Shown one piece after another: positions 1 through 6,694 of a DNA stretch of 29,803 nt; position 1 is the stretch's first letter; every line of letters begins with the position of its first letter. The position numbers and the translations under genes are program-made. Source of the DNA: Nitrospirota bacterium (lineage in GTDB: Bacteria; NPL-UPA2; JAADIA01); NCBI GenBank assembly GCA_013151555.1, contig JAADIA010000070.1, positions 1-29,803 of the forward strand, written 5' to 3'. Below the pieces are notes generated by a model, which saw only the letters and a program-made list of their open reading frames with translations, was not told the origin of the DNA and searched no databases.

Positions 1-392
1 TCTATGCCGGATACCGAGTTTCCATATTGGACATCGAGTTTCCTGAGTATTTCAAGTGCTTGATATGAATTGTGGTCTTTGCCGGGGCCAAACGACTGGA
101 ATTCTACTCCAACAACTCGCTCTCCATTACCTGATGAGGGATCTTGCCATTGCACCCGGGCCCGAAGGTTCAAAGGAGTTTTGTTTGGAACCAGCAATTG
201 GGTAATAATTTCCTGGCCCTTGCTAAACTTCTCCTGGCAGACAAAGGCGACTCCTCCTTTACTTATGCTCACCATAGGGTGTGACTTTGAAAACCCTTTC
301 AGTAAAGTGAGCAGTCTTATTCCTCTATATCTCACTTTCCCGCCAGGTATCTCAAACCGACGACACTTTCTCCTGTTAACAATTTTCGCCAT
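1..392 (-). CDS. PilZ-domain protein (partial, runs off left edge)
   Basis: This frame is open from an ATG at 392 to the window edge, so the 3' end is missing and about 130 codons are visible. PilZ domains bind cyclic di-GMP and control motility, secretion or exopolysaccharide. The N-terminus has the arginine-rich signature (RRKCRRFEIP, about residues 7-16). A D/NxSxxG-like element follows (VSISKGGVAF), then an RVQW strand and a GVEF strand, which is the usual PilZ order. The Asp/Asn of the second motif appears as Val-Ser, so ligand affinity is uncertain. A Shine-Dalgarno GAAAGGA lies about 8 bases before the ATG; an in-frame GTG sits one codon upstream. The gene has its own promoter and a leader of about 165 nt. 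The family call rests on motifs only. Confidence 0.72.
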   Translation of the reverse strand, partial: MAKIVNRRKCRRFEIPGGKVRYRGIRLLTLLKGFSKSHPMVSISKGGVAFVCQEKFSKGQEIITQLLVPNKTPLNLRARVQWQDPSSGNGERVVGVEFQSFGPGKDHNSYQALEILRKLDVQYGNSVSGI

Positions 393-453
393 CACGATAT
401 CCTTTCAAATTTTGCCTTGTAGATAATAATAGATACCCAACCTTCACCCAAAC

Positions 454-500
454 GAAAAAGGCAACCTTTGCTTTCCTACCAGGTAAGCTGGGGTTGCCTT
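454..500 (-). terminator. Terminator-like hairpin in the PilZ leader
   Basis: On the minus strand a 9-bp stem AAGGCAACC/GGTTGCCTT (492-500 with 458-466) closes a 25-nt loop and runs into TTTTTC. It lies about 65 nt before the PilZ start and downstream of that gene's predicted promoter, so it may act as an attenuator rather than the end of another gene. A second stem (AGTGC/GCACT with inner GTGA/TCAC) precedes it at about 506-537. No known riboswitch class could be matched. Confidence 0.5.
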
Positions 501-548
501 ACTAAAGTGCTCAGGATTTGTGAAGCTCACTATGGCACTCTCCTTATT

Positions 549-566
549 AATAATTGCACAATTATT
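549..566. promoter_or_regulatory. Perfect 18-bp palindrome at predicted transcription start
   Basis: AATAATTG-CA-CAATTATT has 8-bp perfect arms and overlaps the predicted start site and -10 box of the PilZ promoter. This is a typical position for a repressor operator. It is AT-rich, so chance occurrence is possible. Confidence 0.4.
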
Positions 567-593
567 TTAACATGAGGGAATTAGGCCGGTCAA
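564..593 (-). promoter_or_regulatory. Sigma-70 promoter for the PilZ gene
   Basis: On the minus strand TTGACC (588-593) is followed after 18 bases by TAAAAT (564-569). Transcription would begin near 557, inside a perfect palindrome, giving a leader of about 165 nt before the PilZ start. Read by eye; not tested. Confidence 0.5.
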
Positions 594-744
594 GATAAAA
601 GGATATTGACCTGCCTATTGCCGGGACATGGTAAATAAGAGGGCCTAAGGGATAAGCACCGGATTTCTTTTGCTAAGTCACAGTACTATCAGTAGATATA
701 TGGGCGCAGTTTATGTTTTGCTTTAATTAAATAAATAGTGTCAG

Positions 745-798
745 CACCATTTATTTCCTAACTTATTTATTCGGAAACCTTGCTGATGCCGGGATTTC
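745..798 (-). pseudogene. Tautomerase 3'-end remnant, copy A
   Basis: On the minus strand this stretch can be read IPASARFPNK-stop and matches the end of the intact tautomerase at 1990-2187 (TPASVKFPDK-stop). The DNA match continues through about 20 bases past the stop codon. Upstream of it no tautomerase coding sequence is recognisable. It is either the tail of a decayed paralogue or a repeat mobilised with that tail. Confidence 0.6.
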
Positions 799-881
799 AT
801 TATTCGCTCATATATTCTAACATCATTATTGTCAAATGCCTCACTTCAATATTGTCCCCCGATTTTGCAGGAATTGATATC

Positions 882-1346
882 TTATTTTTTTGCTATGAAC
901 CATAATACGAAAAGAGTAATAGGAATCAGAATGTCGGGTATTATCGTTATGGCATTCCCGGGGTTAAAATTTCTTTTCTGAAGCATTTCTTTGATGTGAA
1001 CAATTGCTGCACCTATAAGAAAAACTGTCGTAAAGACAATCGTAGCAAGCCAAAAGTTATCTCTGTACCAGAAGCTCATTACTCCGAGCAGACCCATACC
1101 CAAACTGCAATATCCTAGTTCTGCCTGAAACAGAGTTCCTGTGGGCCATCCAATGCTACGCGCGACCCGATCTCTCAGGAACAAGTGTCCATACCCGCCC
1201 AATATTCCGGTTAACCCAACGGTAACGGTGAGTTGGTATAGCAGGAGAGTATATGCAGCGCTCGCAATATCTTTCATCGAGCCTGTTACGAACATCGCAA
1301 CTAGCCCAACTATCCAACCAATAACGTAGTAAATAAGAAAAGTCAT
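882..1346 (-). CDS. Small integral membrane protein, DUF6790-like
   Basis: The 154-residue product has about four hydrophobic segments: residues 1-20, about 30-52, about 80-100 and 132-152. A conserved-looking central stretch contains GHLFLRD and RSIGWPTGTLFQAELG. That pattern resembles the DUF6790 family of uncharacterised membrane proteins; function is unknown. The ATG at 1346 was chosen because the open frame upstream of it (to 1460) encodes a basic, low-complexity stretch without the character of a membrane protein. The ribosome-binding site there is weak (GAAAGAAGAAAG). The gene is flanked on both sides by tautomerase-tail repeats and seems to stand alone. Confidence 0.6.
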   Translation of the reverse strand: MTFLIYYVIGWIVGLVAMFVTGSMKDIASAAYTLLLYQLTVTVGLTGILGGYGHLFLRDRVARSIGWPTGTLFQAELGYCSLGMGLLGVMSFWYRDNFWLATIVFTTVFLIGAAIVHIKEMLQKRNFNPGNAITIIPDILIPITLFVLWFIAKK

Positions 1347-1480
1347 TTTCTTTCTTCTTTCGTCCTGCTTTCTTCTTTTAAGGGTTTTACTTGTAATAGC
1401 TTGGGCTAAACTTCTATCTTGAAGAGGTGTTGGGGGGTGGAATACTAATGTTATAAGCAAGTTTATCTTGACTTAAGTGC

Positions 1481-1530
1481 CATTTTAATTCCCTGGTTTA
1501 TTTGTCCGGGAACCCGGCTGATTAGGTTCC
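1481..1530 (-). pseudogene. Tautomerase 3'-end remnant, copy B
   Basis: On the minus strand the sequence aligns with the intact tautomerase end (GGTTCCCGGACAAATAAACC against AGTTCCCGGATAAATAAACC). A three-base gap and an in-frame stop lie upstream of this block. The reading FPDK-stop is conserved, as are bases after the stop. It cannot encode a working tautomerase. Confidence 0.55.
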
Positions 1531-1537
1531 ATATTTT

Positions 1538-1566
1538 GCGTGCAATTTGCGTGCAATTTGCGTGCA
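1538..1566. repeat. 11-bp tandem repeat, about 2.6 copies
   Basis: The unit GCGTGCAATTT occurs at 1538-1548 and 1549-1559, followed by a partial copy GCGTGCA at 1560-1566. It sits in non-coding sequence upstream of the DUF6790-like gene. Regular spacing of one helical turn could suit a DNA-binding protein, but replication slippage is the simpler reading. Confidence 0.7.
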
Positions 1567-1600
1567 GCAGAACCGAATCGCATTTTTAAGGGGAGCACAC

Positions 1601-1628
1601 TATTTCTTCCTTATTTATTCATCCGGTT
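1601..1628 (-). repeat. Degenerate tautomerase-tail repeat, copy C
   Basis: On the minus strand the sequence after the stop of the zinc-ribbon gene (CCGGATGAATAAATAAGGAA) resembles the CCGGATAAATAAACCAGGAA block at the end of the tautomerase gene. It is shorter and weaker than copies A and B, so it may be chance similarity in AT-rich sequence. Confidence 0.3.
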
Positions 1629-1935
1629 AAAATTCCTGAAGCATAAGTTTATAAGTATCCCCGAGCTCTTTGAGCAATCGATCCGTTACGATAAATAAAT
1701 AATAACTTAAGACGATAATGACGATGCTTATGATTACTTTTTTTCTCCGGCTGAAACGGGGATTAACCAAGAGCAAAGGCAAGGCGAAGGGGCCGACAGA
1801 TAAGAAAGCAATGATCAGCCAATAGGTTTTGAAATACCATTTCTCCTCTTTCTTTTTATTGAGAAATTCCCCGCAATGCTTGCATTTTATTGCTGCATCT
1901 TGTATTTCTTCAGCACAATAAGGACACTTTTTCAT
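1627..1935 (-). CDS. Zinc-ribbon membrane protein
   Basis: The 102-residue protein starts with a double-zinc-knuckle ribbon, CPYCAEEI followed by CKHCGEFL (Cys 4, 7, 19 and 22), of the type found at the N-terminus of many small membrane proteins. A charged linker and two hydrophobic segments follow (about residues 37-58 and 67-84). The ribbon should face the cytoplasm and bind one zinc ion; no catalytic residues are seen. The role is unknown. The gene lies about 50 bp after the tautomerase gene in the same direction, so the two could be co-transcribed. Confidence 0.7.
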   Translation of the reverse strand: MKKCPYCAEEIQDAAIKCKHCGEFLNKKKEEKWYFKTYWLIIAFLSVGPFALPLLLVNPRFSRRKKVIISIVIIVLSYYLFIVTDRLLKELGDTYKLMLQEF

Positions 1936-1971
1936 AACCGGGAATACCTCGTTTTAATAGAGACAACAGCG

Positions 1972-2025
1972 ACCATTTATTTTCCTGGTTTATTTATCCG
2001 GGAACTTTACTGATGCCGGAGTTCC
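1972..2025 (-). repeat. Tautomerase 3' end, intact reference copy D
   Basis: These bases cover the last codons of the tautomerase (ending FPDK), its TAA stop and about 18 bases beyond. The block recurs at 745-798 and 1481-1530, and more weakly at 1601-1628, always on the same strand and next to a small gene. Confidence 0.6.
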
Positions 2026-2187
2026 GCCTATCCCCCAATCGTCCTTTTCGATCTCATTGATAATTACATGCACCGCCTCTGTGGGGCAGTCGATGGTATC
2101 AACTACGGCAGCGGTTACTTTCTCGATTAGTTTTTTCTTCTTTTCTTTTTCTCTTCCTTTCCATAAATCAATTCTTACCACGGGCAT
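1990..2187 (-). CDS. 4-oxalocrotonate tautomerase family protein
   Basis: Small tautomerases use an N-terminal proline as catalytic base for keto-enol isomerisation. From the ATG at 2187 the 65-residue product begins MPVVRIDLWKGR, giving Pro1 and Arg11 after removal of Met, as in 4-oxalocrotonate tautomerase. The conserved GIGG turn follows Trp50, which takes the Phe50 place. The residue aligned with Arg39 of the classical enzyme is His (EAVHVII), so the substrate is probably not oxalocrotonate. The start is fixed by the need for Pro1 and by an AAAGGAG Shine-Dalgarno 8 bases upstream; a longer open frame to 2292 is not credible. Family length is about 60-70 residues. Substrate unknown. Confidence 0.85.
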   Translation of the reverse strand: MPVVRIDLWKGREKEKKKKLIEKVTAAVVDTIDCPTEAVHVIINEIEKDDWGIGGTPASVKFPDK

Positions 2188-2265
2188 TTTAATTTCTCCT
2201 TTCAAGGATGCCATGAACAAAATGGTTGAGTATTGTAATGGTCCGAATTGCTCGATAGAACAAGA

Positions 2266-2283
2266 GGCAGAGTAAACTCTGCC
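2266..2283. repeat. Perfect hairpin GGCAGAG-TAAA-CTCTGCC
   Basis: A 7-bp perfect stem with a 4-nt loop lies between the end of the EF-hand gene (2317) and the tautomerase start (2187). It could be a minus-strand terminator for the pyk/EF-hand pair, but the following bases (TCTTGTTC) are only mildly T-rich. Confidence 0.4.
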
Positions 2284-2316
2284 ATTATCCATCGCGCATG
2301 AATGTGCAAGTATTTA

Positions 2317-4521
2317 TTACATTAGATATAACTCCAAGGAGCGGCATGTATACAGAACCAGTATCAAAATAAGTATAATGAGGGAGATGATTAAAACCAT
2401 TAGAGCCCGCTTCCTTGAAGGTAAGGGAGTGTAAGCAAACTTTTTTACAAATCCGGCTACTACATCTTTTTGCTCTTTCCGCGCCCCTTTCGGCAGATGG
2501 GGCACGTGGGTGAAGAGTCGTCCCAGGGTGGTATTGAGGCGCATGTTCACGTTTACCGCCCAACCCAGGGCTTCCAGGAGCACGCTCATATCTCTTTTGC
2601 GTATCTTGGCAAAACCTATGATTATCCCGGGTAAGAGAATAAGGGCTCCTATCCCCACTAATGCTCCCAGGATATGAACCGGTTTCACCTGGGAAAGGGC
2701 CTTGGTAATATAAGCAAAAGCGGAGCCAAGAGCAGCGATGGCTATTCCTCCTCCCAACAAAAGGTCGCGGCTGACGCCCGAGGCGCTTGGTCTGGAGGTG
2801 GTCGCTTCCAGCTTGGTCTGGCGGGATTTGGTGAACTTATCTACTTGTTTTCCGATTAAGCCCCCTATTCGCTGAAAGGGTGACTTCACTGATTCCCAGA
2901 GGCTGATGGGATTGACGACAATATCTATTACCTCTGCATCCCATTCCTGGCCGTCCAGAGTAAAGAAGACTCCGCGTTTCCCGATACGCAATCCCCCGGC
3001 ATCCCCGGAAGTTACAGCTGCCACAATCTCAAATTTAATGGTTTGACTTTGCTTACCATTAACCCTGAGCGTAGTCGAAGGGTCAATATCTTTGTCCCGG
3101 CGACCGGTGATTTGTAGATAGAGTAGATACATATAACTTTGCGCGGCTATCTTTTTATGAGCCTGGCGGTCGCGAACTTTCATGGTAAGAGTTATTTCTC
3201 TTCCCTCAATTACCAAGGTCCCCATTTCAATAAGGGCCCGCCGTTCGGGATTGTAAAGATTGGTAAAGCTGACAAAATTGTTTGCTAACTCCATCAACCA
3301 TCTCTGGTAGAGGATTAGCTTTTCCAGATTATGTATCTGGTCCAACTCGTCAGCCGCAGCCAGGTCTTTGGCAATCAGCTCGCTTATTTTCTCTCTGTAT
3401 GGTCCGCCAAGATAGGTCTGTAGTCTCTCTGCTCCCAGTTTTTCAACCTTAGCTCCCTGCTTACTTCCCAACCAGGTTCGATAGAGAACAAAGATACTTT
3501 TTACCTGCTCCCACTGTTTTTCCGTAAGCTGTTTGACGGGTTCTCCCAGAGCCCGTTTGAGGACTTTCTCTTTCAGTTCAACCAGGCGTTCAAGATATAA
3601 AGGGTTGAGCGTTGCTTCAAAGTCCAGAATACCTTTTGGGTCGGGGGCAGCTATGGGTGCGTCCTTAAGCCGGGCTTCCATTGCGGATTTATCCCGGAAA
3701 TCAATTTCTTCAAGCTCCTTCTGGCGAAGCTGCATTTGAGCCGCAGTGCGTTCATCGAATCTGACCATGGCACACTGGGCAAAATATTGCTCAATCTTCG
3801 TTTCTAAACTCACCACTAACTGATAAGCCGGCGGGGTTTCAGTTCCCCATGGCATAACCTCTGTGGTTTCCTCTCCGGGGGGAATTTCCCCTTTTGCTTT
3901 CCAAGCAAGGTAGTCTTCCGCTGCTTGAAAAAATTCTTTAACTTGCTTTTCACTAATCCCCGGCTTGCCGCAGGCATCCATAGTTGAGCCCACGGTCTCT
4001 ATTACGGCAACGATAAATTGAGCTAAATCAGAGTCGGCCGTTGCTGCCGGAGGGATAACTCCATCGCCGTTATTTGCTGCATTAGCCATAATACTTTTTA
4101 CATCCCGGACCTGAGCCAGACTAATCTCCTCGGCACCCAATACGTTAAGATTGGTTAACACGAGTTCGGCTGCGATTTGTAACTTTTGACCTTCGGGATG
4201 AGTGGTATCAATATCGCTGAATCTCAGAATATCACTGCCTTCGGAGAGACGGCTGCGATTGCCAAGAAATCGAAACAGCCAGGCTTGGGCTGCTTTTACT
4301 TCATCGCTCCTGATCCGACCGTTCTTGTCCCCGTCCAGATAAGAAGTAAATGCCGGATCGCAGTTAAGGCTGTCAGTGGAAATGCTGGTAGCTGCCCAGT
4401 GTACATCATCAAGAACCTGGATATTCTCCAAATCCCGGGCATCCTGGATTCTAAGCTGATAGCTGCCACCGTAATTTTTAAATACCAGGGATGAACCGGG
4501 TCGAGCCGTCAATTTAGGCAT
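2317..4521 (-). CDS. Large EF-hand membrane protein of unknown function
   Basis: I do not recognise a named family. The 734-residue product has a canonical EF-hand loop at residues 63-74 (DGDKNGRIRSDE, with ligands at positions 1, 3, 5 and 12). A degenerate second loop follows near residue 155 (NNGDGVIP). The middle, about 180-520, looks soluble and largely helical. The last quarter has three or four membrane segments: about 585-605, 612-635 and a very hydrophobic one just before the C-terminus. No signal peptide is seen. The start overlaps the 3' end of pyk by 13 bp, with GAGGGA about 8 bases upstream, so translation is probably coupled. A calcium-responsive membrane role is possible but only inferred from the EF-hand. 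Confidence 0.7.
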   Translation of the reverse strand: MPKLTARPGSSLVFKNYGGSYQLRIQDARDLENIQVLDDVHWAATSISTDSLNCDPAFTSYLDGDKNGRIRSDEVKAAQAWLFRFLGNRSRLSEGSDILRFSDIDTTHPEGQKLQIAAELVLTNLNVLGAEEISLAQVRDVKSIMANAANNGDGVIPPAATADSDLAQFIVAVIETVGSTMDACGKPGISEKQVKEFFQAAEDYLAWKAKGEIPPGEETTEVMPWGTETPPAYQLVVSLETKIEQYFAQCAMVRFDERTAAQMQLRQKELEEIDFRDKSAMEARLKDAPIAAPDPKGILDFEATLNPLYLERLVELKEKVLKRALGEPVKQLTEKQWEQVKSIFVLYRTWLGSKQGAKVEKLGAERLQTYLGGPYREKISELIAKDLAAADELDQIHNLEKLILYQRWLMELANNFVSFTNLYNPERRALIEMGTLVIEGREITLTMKVRDRQAHKKIAAQSYMYLLYLQITGRRDKDIDPSTTLRVNGKQSQTIKFEIVAAVTSGDAGGLRIGKRGVFFTLDGQEWDAEVIDIVVNPISLWESVKSPFQRIGGLIGKQVDKFTKSRQTKLEATTSRPSASGVSRDLLLGGGIAIAALGSAFAYITKALSQVKPVHILGALVGIGALILLPGIIIGFAKIRKRDMSVLLEALGWAVNVNMRLNTTLGRLFTHVPHLPKGARKEQKDVVAGFVKKFAYTPLPSRKRALMVLIISLIILILILVLYTCRSLELYLM

Positions 4522-5540
4522 GAAGAAGTTCCCTCTTTATGCGCTTCCGCATACTTTATAATTTTGTTCATCAAGTCTACTACTTTGTGAGGATGTTTTC
4601 CCACTGCGGTTTCCCCGGATAAAAGGACATAATCGGTCCCGTCAAAAATGGCGTTTGCGACATCGGAAACTTCTGCCCGGGTGGGCACTATTTCGGTGGT
4701 CATGCTATCCAGCATCTGGGTGGCCACGATTACCGGTTTGTGCATCTGGCGACATTTCTTGATAATTTCTTTCTGGATTACCGGCACCTGGTATATGGGA
4801 ACACAAATGCCTAAATCCCCCCGAGCGACCATAATTCCATCTGCCTGGCGGATAATGGCATCTATGTTGGTTAAAGCTTCCCGACTTTCCACCTTGGCAA
4901 AAATTTTACATTCCGGAAGCCGGGATTTTATGATGTTTCTAAGAGCAACAATATCCCTTGTCTTTCTTACAAACGACTGGGCAACATAGTCCAGTTTATT
5001 TTCTACGGCAAATTCTATATCATGTTTATCTTTAGCGGTTATAGTCTTAAAATCCAGTTTTATGTCCGGGATGTTTACTCCCTTTCTCTCTTTTAATATT
5101 CCGCCGATGACAACTTCCGCCTTCACATCTTTTTTTTCTACCTCTTTTACTTTTAGGATTATCTTGCCGTCATCGATATAGATGAGACAGCCTTTAGTAA
5201 ATTTCTTAAGAGAACCTTTATAATCAAAATGGACTCTCCCTTCGGAGCCTTCTATTTCCTCCTGGGTCAGGTAAAGGATTTGTCTTTTACTGAGGGGAAA
5301 CGGTTTTTTCAACCTCCCGAGACGAATCCGAAAACCTTCCAAGTCCTGCATTATTTTTATTGCTCTTCCCATCTTACGATTAAGCTTTCTTACCAGCTTA
5401 ACTCTCTTTAGATGTTCATCCCAATTACTGTGAGAAAAATTAAGTCTGACGACATCCAGCCCGGCGATAATCATTTTTCTCAAAACAGTTTCGCTATCGG
5501 TCGAAGGTCCTAAAGTGGCGATTATTTTTGTTTTTACCAT
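4509..5540 (-). CDS. pyk: Pyruvate kinase, short form without C-terminal domain
   Basis: Pyruvate kinase transfers phosphate from phosphoenolpyruvate to ADP in glycolysis. Visible active-site elements are NFSHS (34-38), the catalytic lysine in AKVES (Lys216), the metal-binding MVARGDLG (237-244) and ATQMLDSM (273-280), then SGETAVGK. The B-domain lies near 80-160. At 343 residues it is about 130 shorter than typical enzymes because the C-terminal (PK_C) domain is absent; the frame ends soon after the barrel. The usual GPxIR loop reads EGFRIR (69-73). A GAGGAAGGAA ribosome-binding site precedes the ATG, and a TATAAT box lies at 5564-5569. The next gene overlaps its stop codon. No allosteric control through PK_C is expected. 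Confidence 0.88.
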   Translation of the reverse strand: MVKTKIIATLGPSTDSETVLRKMIIAGLDVVRLNFSHSNWDEHLKRVKLVRKLNRKMGRAIKIMQDLEGFRIRLGRLKKPFPLSKRQILYLTQEEIEGSEGRVHFDYKGSLKKFTKGCLIYIDDGKIILKVKEVEKKDVKAEVVIGGILKERKGVNIPDIKLDFKTITAKDKHDIEFAVENKLDYVAQSFVRKTRDIVALRNIIKSRLPECKIFAKVESREALTNIDAIIRQADGIMVARGDLGICVPIYQVPVIQKEIIKKCRQMHKPVIVATQMLDSMTTEIVPTRAEVSDVANAIFDGTDYVLLSGETAVGKHPHKVVDLMNKIIKYAEAHKEGTSSCLN

Positions 5541-5563
5541 AGCTGTTTCCTTCCTCTTCTTTG

Positions 5564-5569
5564 ATTATA
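5564..5569 (-). promoter_or_regulatory. Possible -10 box for pyk
   Basis: A perfect TATAAT lies 24 bases before the pyk ATG on the minus strand. The -35 position (AAATGA) is poor. It also sits beside an AT-only inverted repeat (AAATAAA-TTCA-TTTATTT), so transcription could equally read through from the lipoprotein gene. Confidence 0.3.
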
Positions 5570-5599
5570 CCTGAGGGGAAATAAATTCATTTATTTAAT

Positions 5600-6550
5600 T
5601 TACTCCGACCCTTTTCGCAGCTTTTCCACCAGGACTTTCCCGGTCTTCATTTCCGGAAGCCAGAGGTTGCCGTTTTTCGTATCATAAAAGAAATCTGCCG
5701 GACCATTGACTTGTTGAGACAAATCGATAACTGCTAGTTTTTTCGTCTTCAAATTATAGGTACGGATAAGTCCGGTTTTGTCTGGAGCAACCCAATCGGA
5801 GAAAATAACTTTTGAGTTATCCAAAAGGGCTACTCCATCTAACCCTCCGATTGGACCTGTTAGCGCTTGATATTCATGTTTGTCATTGCGAAGAGAAATT
5901 ACTCCTAACTTTCCATTAAACTTATATCCCTCCCCGAAACTCACCACGAATAAGCGTTGTGTCCGGGAATCAAAATAGAGACCATTAGCTCCGGGAATGT
6001 TTTCTGCAAGAAGCGTAAAACGCGGTTTTTCTCCCAGGGATATTTCATAAACCTTCCCGGTGTCGGTTGCGGACACTACTAAAGTTTTCTTATCCACAAC
6101 CGCTAAATCGTTCAAAAACATCGTTCCTTGAGAAGAAAAATCAAGGTCAAAAGTCTGCTTACGGGTAATCAAATCAAATCCGACTACTCTATCAATATCC
6201 GCTACAAAAAGGACCTGGTTAATAATTGCCATTCCTTTGGGTGCATTCAAAACTCCTGTTTTCGGAAGATACTTTTTATCCAAAATGTCACCATTAGGGG
6301 CAAGCCGGGAAATAAACCCATCGCCATCCTTTACAGTGGGGGCAAGCTTCTTTCCCACGTTAGAAACAAATAAATACTTGCCGTTAGCCTCGGCAATTAC
6401 ACTCTCGGGGGAAGAAAAGCCCTCAATAACTTTTGGTGTGGTGATGTCGGATATTGATGTCTGGCATCCAGCCAAGAACAAGAAAGAAATAACACTTACT
6501 ATCGTGAACTTAAAAATAGCAATCCTTGCAGCTAATTTATCTTTAATCAC
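5600..6550 (-). CDS. Lipoprotein with SMP-30/NHL-like beta-propeller
   Basis: The 316-residue product begins with a basic and hydrophobic signal ending in a lipobox (FLFLAGC, Cys about 29), so it should be lipid-anchored to a membrane facing the periplasm. The mature part has repeated strands with patterns such as SPESVI, APKGMAI, NGLYFD, GLDGVAL and GPADFFYD. These recall SMP-30/gluconolactonase and NHL-type six-bladed propellers. Catalytic metal ligands of SMP-30 cannot be assigned, so a binding role is as likely as lactonase activity. The start is a GTG at 6550 behind AGGAGAGAGG. The gap to pyk is about 60 bp. Confidence 0.68.
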   Translation of the reverse strand: MIKDKLAARIAIFKFTIVSVISFLFLAGCQTSISDITTPKVIEGFSSPESVIAEANGKYLFVSNVGKKLAPTVKDGDGFISRLAPNGDILDKKYLPKTGVLNAPKGMAIINQVLFVADIDRVVGFDLITRKQTFDLDFSSQGTMFLNDLAVVDKKTLVVSATDTGKVYEISLGEKPRFTLLAENIPGANGLYFDSRTQRLFVVSFGEGYKFNGKLGVISLRNDKHEYQALTGPIGGLDGVALLDNSKVIFSDWVAPDKTGLIRTYNLKTKKLAVIDLSQQVNGPADFFYDTKNGNLWLPEMKTGKVLVEKLRKGSE

Positions 6551-6672
6551 AACCTCTCTCCTTTTTGAAAGATACCTTTAACCTAATTCACTTCCCTCAC
6601 CTGCCTCTTCTTTACGCAGGCTTACGCTACCTTCCTTTTTTTATTTCCGTAAATAAATGGGCTGGCCCTATT

Positions 6673-6694
6673 AAAAAAGTAGCCTGTCCCCTTT
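6673..6694 (-). repeat. AAAGGGGACAGGCTAC-T6 element
   Basis: On the minus strand AAAGGGGACAGGCTAC followed by six T abuts the stop codon of the radical SAM gene. From memory, similar GGGGACAGGCTACTTTTT strings recur in some uncultured-bacterial and deltaproteobacterial genomes near REP-associated transposases. Only one copy is present here and no transposase is nearby. Confidence 0.3.

Larger units (their letters stand above)
393..881. other. 489-bp intergenic region between PilZ gene and DUF6790-like gene
   Basis: No convincing coding sequence is seen on either strand. The left part (393-600) holds the leader, hairpins, palindrome and promoter of the PilZ gene. The region at 745-798 is a copy of the tautomerase 3' end. 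The remainder (600-744 and 799-881) is AT-rich and shows nothing recognisable. Confidence 0.6.

Noticed and set aside
70-426. 118-codon plus-strand frame at the left edge
   Set aside because: The minus strand here reads a PilZ domain with its own ribosome-binding site and promoter.
454-540. Cyclic di-GMP-I (GEMM) riboswitch
   Set aside because: The gene context is right and GCAAAGG-like bases occur, but the paired stems, tetraloop and receptor order of the class could not be fitted.
1538-1566. CRISPR repeats
   Set aside because: The unit is 11 bp with no spacers.
745-2292. Integron-like cassette array (small same-strand genes followed by a shared repeat)
   Set aside because: The repeats lack the paired core sites (RYYYAAC / GTTRRRY) of attC and instead match the coding end of the tautomerase gene.
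4509-4521. Frameshift explaining the missing pyruvate kinase C-terminal domain
   Set aside because: No reading frame downstream resembles PK_C; the EF-hand gene begins at once, so the short form looks genuine.
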